IMG/VR virus record: IMGVR_UViG_3300008470_000022
Span: 1 to 22,967 of that record
Source of the DNA: a virus
Direction: 5' to 3' (one strand)
DNA length: 22,967 bases
Positions 15,134-21,351 of the stretch are shown piece after piece (position 1 is the stretch's first letter; each line of letters starts with the position of its first letter). Both the position numbers and the translations under genes were made by a program. The notes under the pieces were generated by a model. That model was not told where the DNA came from. It did no database searches and worked only from the letters and a program-made list of their open reading frames with translations.

Positions 15134-17197
15134 TTAATACGTATTGAAATCGAAAATATCATCTATGTCAATTCCATCATCATCCTCTTCCTTACTGCTG
15201 TATATTGCATTTTCATCAGCTATTGATATTAATGCCATACCTCCTGCAGCAAATAAATCGTAGTCACCCATATCATCTCCAATCTCAAGTAATTGCTCAA
15301 GAAGTTCGTCATGTACTATTCTGTATCCGTGTAGTTTAACTAACTGTTGGAACTCTCTGAATATTGCTTCCTTTTCCTTTTGTTGGGTATTGTATCCCGG
15401 ATTCTTTTTGTATTTTCCTGTAGTTTTATCTAGTACGTAAAATAAATATCCCGGATAACCTCTTCTTTCAAAGTGATCCATAATTGCAGGAACATTTATC
15501 TCTGGGCACATCTTACATCCGTAGTAAATTGACATCATAAGCATATCTTCTGTATAAATATCCACGTTACCGGGTCTGGATAAGTACGTGCATACCAATC
15601 TATGAGTTTCCCATTCGTTTAGCGGTCTGTCATCATGGTCAATTCCATGGTCTCTTTTCATAAATACAGCACCACCACCAGAAGACTTTTTACCACTTTG
15701 TGTTACTTTGAATTTGAATGTATCCCCTCCAGCTCTGAATCGATTGTCATTGGCAGGAATCTTTATTCCCATCTCCATATAATACCGATTTGACTGCTGT
15801 GGGTTTTCGAATAGATACGAAACTTTAAACCTTCCATTTTCTGCTGGCTGAAATATTACTCTTCCGTCAACTATTCCGTCTTTCCAAACAAAGTTTCCTA
15901 CAGTAACATCATCGTTTCCAAATTGGTATTTATCTAATTGGTCTTGAATTATCTTTGTATCGAAATTATCTTGATCGCTGGCATTCCTGAAACAATCTCT
16001 TAATCTAAGAGGGTATTGCCTAGTTGTTTCATTTAGTTTTTCATAATCCTCTACCTCTAAAGCGTGTTTTCTTTCGTTTAATAAATACTGTCTTGATTCT
16101 TTTTTTAATGAGTTTCCAAACTTGTCAATTTTATACCCCTCATCTGCAGGCATAAATAAAGTATATAGTCCAGAAGTAGTCTTATTATTTCCATCTCTCT
16201 TAGAATAATCTGAAGCCGTAATCAACTTCTTGAATTGCTGACCACCACCTTTAACCATTTCACCAGCCGTAGAAGTATATATACTTTTTCCCACTATTTT
16301 ATCAAGGAATGTCATACACTCTCTTGCAACCAAATGACGCTTATATACGTTTACGGTCTTGGTTTTTCCAATCTCATCTCCATGATACCTTTCCAGCCTC
16401 GAACCATCATACGCTCCTTCAGTAGAAGATTCAAAATCAATAGTGCTTTCGAGGTCTTCCATTTCATCAGCACCCATATTTGTACGTGTGATTCTTAATG
16501 GTGGTGCATTAAATGATAGTGATGCTTTTGGGTTTGTTGTTCCTTCAAAAATTGGCTTATACCAGAATGGTAATTTTCTCCAAGCTGGAACTAGATGCTT
16601 AGTGAATACTAATCCTGCATGGGTATCTGTCATTGATTGGATACCACCCCTTACTCTTTTTCTTCTTGAAGTGTATTCATAGTTCCAGCAAGCAGCCTTT
16701 GTTGTTGCTCCTTCCCTCCTGTGTTTTGGGTACACAAAACCGTAACAGTATTCGTCAAACTCACAAAACTCTGCAAACACAAAAAACAATCTATCCCTGT
16801 CTCTGTATGAAGGGTATCCTCTCTCAAGATACCAAGCTGTTAAGTAGAAATAAAATACTCCGGGAATATATGTTGGCTTTCCGTTTATATAATACCAAAC
16901 TCCGTTAATTCGTCTATGCCATTCCTCTTGAATAAAGGCTATCTCCTCTTCGTAGTATTCTGGATCTTCTCTTAGTATTTCAGATTTTTCATTATGAGGT
17001 ATTTTCTTGTCCTTATTTAATTCATACAATTTATTAGGCATGACTGGTCTCTTGAAGACCTGTTCATCATGGGGTAGTCCATATCCTATTATATCCTCTG
17101 CTGGAGGAGGTGTTGGCATGGGAACATCGATAGGTGTTAAGTCGGGATCATCATTAAATGTTATAAACTTATCAGCTCTCTTGTACTTTACTACCAT
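15134..17197 (-). CDS. terL: Terminase large subunit (ATPase and nuclease)
   Basis: TerL drives DNA into the prohead and cuts it. The product is 687 residues. Residues 98-125 (NGVWYYINGKPTYIPGVFYFYLTAWYL) and 128-150 are typical of the N-terminal part of TerL in Bacteroidota phages. PKHRREGATTKAA (157-169) occupies the place of the divergent Walker A. RYHGDEIGKT (270-279) gives Walker B, with the Asp-Glu pair at 274-275. TSTAGEMVKGG (308-318) fits the coupling motif. The nuclease domain starts near AGGDTFKFK (489-497), with Asp492 as a metal ligand, and TEDMLMMSIYYGCKMCPEIN (549-568) holds further acidic residues. The C-terminus is very acidic (EEDDDGIDIDDIFDF). Its ATG overlaps the stop of the upstream gene (TAATG), so the two are coupled. 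Confidence 0.88.
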   Translation of the reverse strand: MVVKYKRADKFITFNDDPDLTPIDVPMPTPPPAEDIIGYGLPHDEQVFKRPVMPNKLYELNKDKKIPHNEKSEILREDPEYYEEEIAFIQEEWHRRINGVWYYINGKPTYIPGVFYFYLTAWYLERGYPSYRDRDRLFFVFAEFCEFDEYCYGFVYPKHRREGATTKAACWNYEYTSRRKRVRGGIQSMTDTHAGLVFTKHLVPAWRKLPFWYKPIFEGTTNPKASLSFNAPPLRITRTNMGADEMEDLESTIDFESSTEGAYDGSRLERYHGDEIGKTKTVNVYKRHLVARECMTFLDKIVGKSIYTSTAGEMVKGGGQQFKKLITASDYSKRDGNNKTTSGLYTLFMPADEGYKIDKFGNSLKKESRQYLLNERKHALEVEDYEKLNETTRQYPLRLRDCFRNASDQDNFDTKIIQDQLDKYQFGNDDVTVGNFVWKDGIVDGRVIFQPAENGRFKVSYLFENPQQSNRYYMEMGIKIPANDNRFRAGGDTFKFKVTQSGKKSSGGGAVFMKRDHGIDHDDRPLNEWETHRLVCTYLSRPGNVDIYTEDMLMMSIYYGCKMCPEINVPAIMDHFERRGYPGYLFYVLDKTTGKYKKNPGYNTQQKEKEAIFREFQQLVKLHGYRIVHDELLEQLLEIGDDMGDYDLFAAGGMALISIADENAIYSSKEEDDDGIDIDDIFDFNTY

Positions 17198-17850
17198 TAG
17201 TCTTCAGTAATTTCTGCAGCATAATCCTCTGGAGTAAGCTTGATGTGCTCTGCTTCATTTTCAGCTAAATCCCATAATGATTCGTGTAGTGTCTTAGCAA
17301 CTTCACCTTCTAAGAAATCTCTAGCAGCAATCTCAAGTCTGCCCCTCATTTCTCCAGCAACCTTACTTAATTCAGCTTTAGATTTGGCTGTCTTATTTTT
17401 ATCCTCATCATCTTTATCAATACCTTTTATGATCTGTAGATTTATTTGATAGTAAGCTTCTTGGTCAACGGCTAATCCAGTAATATCCTTTCCTTGTAAT
17501 CGTAAATACCTAATAATCATCTCATTGATGTTGTCATGTTCACAATTAAGCATTTTAATTACAGATTCACTAAACCCTCTTTGATGTGTAGTTCTGAATC
17601 CACAATCAAGAGCTGCTTGAATCTTTCGTTCCCTTAGATCATCGATAAGGGTTACGTATGGAGATTTCTTGTCATACACGTAAACAATGTATGAGAACAC
17701 CTTATTTATAGGTAGTGATGACGGTACTTTAAGTCTGAACTCCTTATGACTAAGAAGATCTGGGTAAGCATCAAAAATGCCCATGCTCTGCTTAAGAGCA
17801 TGGACTTTATATAGAAGACCGTCAAAGTCTTTAGGTTTAAATTCAACCAT
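17197..17850 (-). CDS. Unknown protein coupled to terL; candidate terminase small subunit
   Basis: The product is 217 residues and its stop overlaps the terL start by one base. I do not recognise the sequence. It is mainly helical: FRLKVPSSLPINKVFSYIVYVYDKKSP, then DDLRERKIQAALDCGF, an Asn/Glu-rich helix (SESVIKMLNCEHDNINEMIIRYLRLQ), a long charged helix with DEDKNKTAKSKAELSKVAGEMRGRLEIAARDFLEGE, and an acidic tail. No clear helix-turn-helix is seen at the N-terminus. Small terminase subunits are helical and usually lie directly before terL, so that role is a reasonable guess from position only. Confidence 0.45.
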   Translation of the reverse strand: MVEFKPKDFDGLLYKVHALKQSMGIFDAYPDLLSHKEFRLKVPSSLPINKVFSYIVYVYDKKSPYVTLIDDLRERKIQAALDCGFRTTHQRGFSESVIKMLNCEHDNINEMIIRYLRLQGKDITGLAVDQEAYYQINLQIIKGIDKDDEDKNKTAKSKAELSKVAGEMRGRLEIAARDFLEGEVAKTLHESLWDLAENEAEHIKLTPEDYAAEITED

Positions 17851-17904
17851 GTTTAAATTTTACTGTTTTTAGAAGACAACTTCTGTAACAGATTAATAAT
17901 TTGG

Positions 17905-18144
17905 TTACTTATTTTTAGGAGACTCTTTTTTAGGAGACTTAACATCTTCTCCTTTCAAACTTCTCTTGTCTTGAGATTTGGCAAAGTTGTGAACTACTGT
18001 ACCTGTACCTTTCAAGGCTTTTGATACTTCTTTTTTATTAGACACTTCCAGAACTTTTGCTCTTGGGTTTTCTAATTTAGCCTTATGCTTATTTTTTAAG
18101 CTTACAGGGTCTTTTTTGTCATAAATAATAACTACTGGTTTCAT
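17905..18144 (-). CDS. Small Lys-rich protein of unknown function
   Basis: The product is 79 residues. It begins MKPVVIIYDKKDPVSLKNKHKAKL, a possible short strand-helix unit (VVIIYD, then KAKVLEVSNKKEVSKALKGTGTVVHNF resembling strand-helix-strand). The last 25 residues are a polar basic tail (KSPKKESPKNK) with repeated KSPKK/ESPK. It follows the GroES-like gene by 10 bases and probably shares its transcript. No family is recognised. A nucleic-acid-binding role would fit the charge but is not shown. Confidence 0.5.
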   Translation of the reverse strand: MKPVVIIYDKKDPVSLKNKHKAKLENPRAKVLEVSNKKEVSKALKGTGTVVHNFAKSQDKRSLKGEDVKSPKKESPKNK

Positions 18145-18154
18145 AATAATATAA

Positions 18155-18832
18155 TTAATTGTTGTAAATACTTAGGAGTTCTTTTCTTTGAGCCCTGAAA
18201 TAGGTTTCATCTAGGCTTTGGTGCATTCCATACTCTAAAGGAATGTCTGAATGAGGAAGGAATATAACGTTATCACCTTTACTTACATCTATTCCTTCAT
18301 CTGTTTCAGAACCATAAAAATATTCCGTTACAGGTTCTCCTACATGGATTATTTCACCCATTAAAGGATCGTGTGATTGTCTGTCTTTTGGAAGTGTATC
18401 AATGTATTTCTTGTCTTTATCCACGAACTTGGCTACAGGTTTAAGAAGCATCCATCCATTAAACATAATCATTTCTTCATTACGTATTCCACAAAACAAA
18501 CTATCGTGTTCTATGAATATATAGAACTTGCCATTTTCACGAAACACTTTCTTTTGACTTACTGCTTTATTTATCTGCAAGTAATGGAAGTAGACCTTAT
18601 CTCCGGGCTTAACTCTTATCTCAGTAAGATATTCTACAGAGTTTGCTCCATCTTCTTGATTGAAGTATAAATATTCAGGGATAACTTTTACTATACCTGA
18701 AGTCTGTGCGTGTTGTTCTTTTCCAAAAGAAGGATCAACAATTATTTGATAACCATCTTCAAACGCTATTTTTTTATGTCTTAAACAATCTACTTCTATT
18801 AGTAGATGATTTTTAGGAATCCTTTTTATCAT
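18155..18832 (-). CDS. Tandem GroES-like (Cpn10) co-chaperonin-type protein
   Basis: The product is 225 residues, about twice the length of GroES (near 97). Two successive segments follow the GroES order. First: HLLIEVD (9-15), SGIVKVIP (45-52), VKPGDKVYFHY (74-84), then IRNEEMIMFNG (116-126). Second: WMLLKPV (127-133), GEIIHVGEP (159-167), VSKGDNVIFLPH (183-194), then YFRAQRKELLSIY (211-223). Each has the 'G-x-V/I-x-x-V-G/P', 'V-k-x-G-D-x-V-x-F' and final '(E/R)xxIlai' pattern of Cpn10 domains. Phage co-chaperonins such as T4 gp31 replace host GroES for folding the capsid protein, and this gene heads the packaging-head transcript. No obvious mobile-loop IVL triad is visible between strands, so interaction with GroEL is uncertain. 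Confidence 0.55.
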   Translation of the reverse strand: MIKRIPKNHLLIEVDCLRHKKIAFEDGYQIIVDPSFGKEQHAQTSGIVKVIPEYLYFNQEDGANSVEYLTEIRVKPGDKVYFHYLQINKAVSQKKVFRENGKFYIFIEHDSLFCGIRNEEMIMFNGWMLLKPVAKFVDKDKKYIDTLPKDRQSHDPLMGEIIHVGEPVTEYFYGSETDEGIDVSKGDNVIFLPHSDIPLEYGMHQSLDETYFRAQRKELLSIYNN

Positions 18833-18865
18833 ATCAGATGATTTTGAATATTTTATACTTCATAG

Positions 18866-18892
18866 CAAATGTAATTATTTTTTTAATGCAAA
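18866..18892 (-). promoter_or_regulatory. Bacteroidetes-type promoter of the GroES-like/terL operon
   Basis: The minus strand has TTTG (18892-18889), 15 bases, then TACATTTG (18873-18866). The spacer is shorter than the 18-19 bases seen at the two sister promoters. The block 18861-18876 differs by one base from the 16-base cassette at 12785 and 19774. It lies between the terminator at 18890-18913 and the ATG at 18832, leaving a leader of about 30 bases. Confidence 0.62.
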
Positions 18893-18913
18893 AAACCCCA
18901 CATTTGCGAGGTT
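18890..18913 (-). terminator. Rho-independent terminator after the secreted-protein gene
   Basis: On the minus strand AACCTC pairs with GGGGTT (one G-U pair) around an 8-base loop and six T follow. It lies 21 bases after the stop of the gene at 18935-19357 and shares its T run with the -33 box of the next promoter. Confidence 0.72.
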
Positions 18914-18934
18914 ATTTGATTTGTATTGTAAATA

Positions 18935-19357
18935 TTAGTTGTAATCGTAAATTATATGTCCATCAAATATATTATATAAAACATCCTCTCTTCCGTCAGA
19001 ATAAGTAGTTGTTATTATAGAAAATGATCTATCCGCACCAGTTTTGAAATATAAAAAATATACAACCCTGTCATCTTCAATAACTTTTTCTGATTCTGAC
19101 CATTGTATTGGCAACACTAAGCTTACATTATTTTTAATTAGCTTAATTTCTGTATCGCTAACAATATGCTTCACACCTATAATAGGAAGTAAAAATGTTG
19201 AGTCGTTTAAATCATTTACTGCAGTTAGTGACATCTGACCAGTCATTCCTGTCAACTCAATAAAGTCAGACATTAAAGAAGTTGTTTCGGATTGACTAAA
19301 AGAAGTTAATGAGATTATTAATAATGCTGCAGATAATAATGTTTTTAAGTTTTTCAT
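18935..19357 (-). CDS. Secreted protein of unknown function with Sec signal peptide
   Basis: The product is 140 residues. Residues 1-22 form a classic signal peptide: MKNLKTLLSAALLIISLTSFSQ, with two early Lys, a hydrophobic core and a small-residue end before Gln, the style common in Flavobacteriia. There is no lipobox Cys. The mature part is beta-rich with alternating hydrophobics (VVYFLYFKTGADRSFSIITTTY, then EDVLYNIFDGHIIYDYN) and a Asp/Glu-rich middle. The gene is monocistronic: a terminator precedes it and another follows it. Phage-encoded exported proteins often block superinfection or aid lysis or act on the host surface, but no family is recognised. A 16-base inverted repeat lies 40-55 bases upstream. 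Confidence 0.68.
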   Translation of the reverse strand: MKNLKTLLSAALLIISLTSFSQSETTSLMSDFIELTGMTGQMSLTAVNDLNDSTFLLPIIGVKHIVSDTEIKLIKNNVSLVLPIQWSESEKVIEDDRVVYFLYFKTGADRSFSIITTTYSDGREDVLYNIFDGHIIYDYN

Positions 19358-19396
19358 AGTTTTGAGTTTATTAGGGGTTCGGTATAGTTAACGCAT

Positions 19397-19412
19397 AACA
19401 TTTGATAATGTT
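19397..19412. promoter_or_regulatory. Operator-like inverted repeat before the secreted-protein gene
   Basis: AACATT and AATGTT flank a 4-base centre, a perfect 6+4+6 inverted repeat located 40-55 bases upstream of the ATG at 19357. It could be a repressor site or chance in AT-rich DNA. No -7 box of the type seen elsewhere in the window was found beside it. Confidence 0.3.
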
Positions 19413-19423
19413 TCGCTTAAAGT

Positions 19424-19459
19424 AAAAAAATCCCTAACCATCTAGTAGTCAGGGATTTT
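19424..19459 (-). terminator. Rho-independent terminator after the 96-residue basic gene
   Basis: A 9-base-pair stem (AAAATCCCT with AGGGATTTT) encloses a 15-base loop, and the minus strand continues with a T run of seven. It lies a few bases after the stop of the gene at 19463. Confidence 0.82.
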
Positions 19460-19462
19460 AAT

Positions 19463-19753
19463 TTAATATTTTCTTTTTGTTATTTTAGCTCCAACACTTT
19501 TCTTGCCGGTCTTAGAGTCATAATCACCTCTCTGAGGAGCACTAGATTTATCTCTCCTAGCTACTGAAAGGCTGTTTGTATAATTTCCGTTTCTCAACTT
19601 GTACTTGCCTTGAGTTTTTGGCTTAGTAGGTGTGACACCGTTTACGCTTCTCATTTTAAATGTAGAAGCTGTTTTCGGATCTCTTGACGCATCTTTTTTT
19701 ACTGTAAGTTTTTTAGATCTTACTTTATACACTGGTTTTTTCTCTTCTGGCAT
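19463..19753 (-). CDS. Small very basic protein with repeated YKxR motif
   Basis: The product is 96 residues and is strongly positive (many Lys and Arg, few acidic residues). A short aromatic-basic motif recurs three times: YKVRS (9-13), FKMRS (32-36) and YKLRN (51-55), spaced about 20 residues by Thr/Pro/Lys-rich linkers. It is otherwise low in hydrophobics, so probably disordered or folded only on nucleic acid. The gene has its own promoter (19779-19809) and terminator (19424-19459), so it is expressed independently, perhaps strongly. A DNA- or RNA-binding or DNA-condensing role is conceivable; no family is recognised. Confidence 0.58.
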   Translation of the reverse strand: MPEEKKPVYKVRSKKLTVKKDASRDPKTASTFKMRSVNGVTPTKPKTQGKYKLRNGNYTNSLSVARRDKSSAPQRGDYDSKTGKKSVGAKITKRKY

Positions 19754-19778
19754 AGCTGTATGTTTTTCAATTACATAG

Positions 19779-19809
19779 CAAATATAATTATTATTATACT
19801 ATAAACAAA
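19779..19809 (-). promoter_or_regulatory. Bacteroidetes-type promoter of the 96-residue basic gene
   Basis: The minus strand has TTTG (19809-19806), 19 bases, then TATATTTG (19786-19779), the best match to the consensus in the window. It is followed by a leader of about 25 bases to the ATG at 19753. Its -7 block is identical over 16 bases to that before the scaffold gene. The -33 box touches the preceding terminator. Confidence 0.72.
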
Positions 19810-19835
19810 AAACCCTCTAAATAAAGAGGGTTTTT
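19808..19835 (-). terminator. Rho-independent terminator upstream of the 96-residue gene
   Basis: A perfect 11-base-pair stem (AAAAACCCTCT with AGAGGGTTTTT) with a 6-base loop ends in a T run on the minus strand. It is the second terminator after the winged-helix gene and insulates the next promoter. Confidence 0.85.
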
Positions 19836-19929
19836 AGTCGATTGGTTGCAGAGACAATTAAAAGGAATTAATTGATAAGACTGTAAATATACAATAAAAT
19901 TAAGTACCACAAAATATTAAGCAAAAAAA

Positions 19930-19955
19930 GAAAGCTAGATCTCCATCTAGCTTTC
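19930..19955 (-). terminator. Rho-independent terminator after the winged-helix gene
   Basis: An 11-base-pair perfect stem (GAAAGCTAGAT with ATCTAGCTTTC) with a 4-base loop is followed on the minus strand by seven T. It lies 52 bases after the stop at 20008, with a separate small hairpin in between. Confidence 0.87.
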
Positions 19956-19974
19956 ACCTAATAAACTAGAAACT

Positions 19975-19988
19975 GCCCAGAGCTGGGC
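19975..19988 (-). other. GC-rich small hairpin in the 3' region of the winged-helix gene
   Basis: GCCCA and TGGGC flank a 4-base loop (5-base-pair GC-rich stem). Matching AAACT (19963-19967) and AGTTT (19997-20001) could extend an outer stem. It sits between the stop codon and the true terminator, so it is more likely an RNA element (stability or processing) than a terminator. No protein-coding frame fits the gap 19754-20007. Confidence 0.5.
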
Positions 19989-20007
19989 AAGACTAGAGTT
20001 TGTAAAT

Positions 20008-20424
20008 TTATGAATTTTCTTTTAATTCCCGTGATTCTTTATGTGATTTTTTCATTTTATAGTAAGTCTCTTTTTCTTTTTCTCTAATCCATGTAGCATA
20101 TTGATCTAATAAAGCTCTTCCTTTGTTAGTTATCTGGTACTCATATCCTAAAACCTTATCTTTTTGACCGTACCTAATATACCTATCGGACATCATGTAG
20201 TATGATGATATTTCTATAATCTTATGCCATTTAGGTTTTCCATTCATAGTGTTAACTATATCTGAGTGCCAACAAATGTCTTTCAACTCTATTATGTGAA
20301 AAATCTTTAGTAGATTATTTAAAACAGTATCACTTCTTTGTCTGTGGATATGTAGAAATTCCTGCATATTCATGTAGTGTTGAAATTTTAAATAGTGAAA
20401 CTCTGCTAATATTGGTAAGTCCAT
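20008..20424 (-). CDS. Winged-helix-like protein of unknown function
   Basis: With the ATG at 20424 the product is 138 residues (MDLPILAEFHYLKF...). A longer frame would begin at a TTG at 20514, but that overlaps the 52-residue upstream gene; the ATG lies 5 bases after that gene's stop (20430), which fits the packing. The core is helical: LHIHRQRSDTVLNNLLKIFHIIELKDI looks like helices 2 and 3 of a winged helix, and YEYQITNKGRALLDQYATW has the 'YxLTxKGRxLLxxY' wing-and-helix form common in MarR/PadR-like folds. The C-terminus is a basic helix (EKEKETYYKMKKSHKES). A DNA-binding regulator is plausible but the match is at fold level only. Confidence 0.6.
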   Translation of the reverse strand: MDLPILAEFHYLKFQHYMNMQEFLHIHRQRSDTVLNNLLKIFHIIELKDICWHSDIVNTMNGKPKWHKIIEISSYYMMSDRYIRYGQKDKVLGYEYQITNKGRALLDQYATWIREKEKETYYKMKKSHKESRELKENS

Positions 20425-20429
20425 ATATA

Positions 20430-20588
20430 TTATTTGCTTTGTAGTATTTGTTTTCTTATAACTTTTCTTAATGCGTTTCCCATTCTCATAGTAGATATGG
20501 CTGCTCTGCCCCAAGGATTCTTATTAAGACGTTTCTTTTTCTTCCTTGGGTATCTTCTTTTTCTATCTGCTTCTTCTTGGTGTTTCAT
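20430..20588 (-). CDS. 52-residue highly basic protein, unknown function
   Basis: This short frame begins MKHQEEADRKRRYPRKKKKR and continues NKNPWGRAAISTMRMGNALRKVI, ending in TAA. Its ATG overlaps the TGA of the DUF3310 gene in an ATGA junction (4-base overlap), and its stop lies 5 bases before the ATG of the winged-helix gene. Both are typical of real phage genes, so I favour it over the longer frame starting at the TTG inside it. Arg/Lys clusters suggest nucleic-acid binding. No family is recognised. Confidence 0.62.
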   Translation of the reverse strand: MKHQEEADRKRRYPRKKKKRLNKNPWGRAAISTMRMGNALRKVIRKQILQSK

Positions 20589-20824
20589 TTTATTAGTTTA
20601 AAAAGTTCTTTTGCTTTGGCTTCATACCATTTAGCCTTTTTGAGGTCTTGTTCTAGTGGTGCATTTACTTTGTTTCCTATTCTCATACGGTACTTAAAAG
20701 CGTTCATTTCGCAATGTTTCATAGTTGCTTCTTCCCCCCAAATACTTATCATCATATCAATTACTTCTATTCTATTTGTTTTGTAATGAGTTGCATTACC
20801 TTCTTTGTCGTATGCTTCCTTCAT
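20585..20824 (-). CDS. DUF3310-type small phage protein
   Basis: The product is 79 residues. It contains THYKTNRIEVIDMM (12-25), NAFKYRMRIGNK (41-52) and DLKKAKWY (60-67), the order and residues of the DUF3310 family (HYxxxxIExID, then GNxxKYxxRxGxK, then DLxKAxWYL). The family includes T7 gp1.7, a nucleotide kinase-related protein, but most members are of unknown function and are widespread in phages. Its stop overlaps the next start (ATGA). The four-Cys gene precedes it. Nucleotide metabolism is a family-based guess. Confidence 0.8.
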   Translation of the reverse strand: MKEAYDKEGNATHYKTNRIEVIDMMISIWGEEATMKHCEMNAFKYRMRIGNKVNAPLEQDLKKAKWYEAKAKELFKLIK

Positions 20825-20865
20825 CCTTTTTATTTTTGTTTAATCCCTATATTGGGGTGGTTAAT

Positions 20866-21060
20866 TTATAATACTTCTTGTTTAGCTGTTTGGGTTAATG
20901 TTAATCCTAATTCTTTCCATAATTCACCTTCATAGCAAATTGCATTTATTCCTTTTTCTGCATAAACGGTTCCTACGCCACAAGTTTCGCCTAAATTAAA
21001 TTTACAGTTTAAGCAATTCTGAACCTTCTTCCTTTTAAATATTCTTGATAACCACGACAT
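20866..21060 (-). CDS. Small four-Cys protein, possible zinc-binding
   Basis: The product is 64 residues. After a basic start (MSWLSRIFKRKK), CLNCKF (16-21), CGVG (27-30) and CYEGELW (42-48) place four Cys with spacing 2, 7 and 14, compatible with a zinc site or with disulfides. The 'C-x-N-C-x-(F/Y)' pair and the 'CYEGELW' ending recur in small phage proteins of Bacteroidota as I remember them, without a function. It lies 41 bases before the DUF3310 gene. Upstream of it is a gene-free stretch of about 290 bases. Confidence 0.6.
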   Translation of the reverse strand: MSWLSRIFKRKKVQNCLNCKFNLGETCGVGTVYAEKGINAICYEGELWKELGLTLTQTAKQEVL

Positions 21061-21351
21061 CTTATTTTAGTTTTTCGTTTTGTAACTGATTAGCCTTTTT
21101 TAGTGCTTCTCTTTGTTTTTACCTGTCAATTCCATAATCTATTTTTTGTATTTATCGGTGTAGTATTGTTCGTCTTTATCTCTTTATCCATTTGTATAGC
21201 TTTATTTTGTTATTAATCTTTAAACTATCGCTTAACATATTACTCACTCATTCTTCGCTCCGTCATACGTTTTCTAACATTACGCTATATTTTATTCGTG
21301 CCTCACAAAACATTAGCTCATTGTTACCTACAAGTTCTAAGTTCGTAGGTA
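21061..21351. other. Gene-free stretch of about 290 bases
   Basis: I found only very short frames here (the longest about 20 codons, such as MLSDSLKINNKIKLY and MDKEIKTNNTTPIN, both with abrupt stops) and no coding pattern that survives in one frame. One frame ends in DEQYYTDKYKK, looking like the tail of a protein, but has no intact upstream part. It may be a decayed small gene. A hairpin with ACCTAC (21326-21331) and GTAGGT (21345-21350) lies just after the stop of the 192-residue gene and has no T run. Confidence 0.4.

Noticed and set aside
20932-20941. Fourth copy of the promoter cassette (CATAGCAAAT)
   Set aside because: Only 10 bases match, it lies inside the four-Cys gene coding sequence (CYEG) and the TAnnTTTG box is not preserved.
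21326-21350. Terminator after the 192-residue gene
   Set aside because: The stem is only 6 base pairs with a 13-base loop and no T run, so it is kept only as a hairpin within the gene-free stretch.
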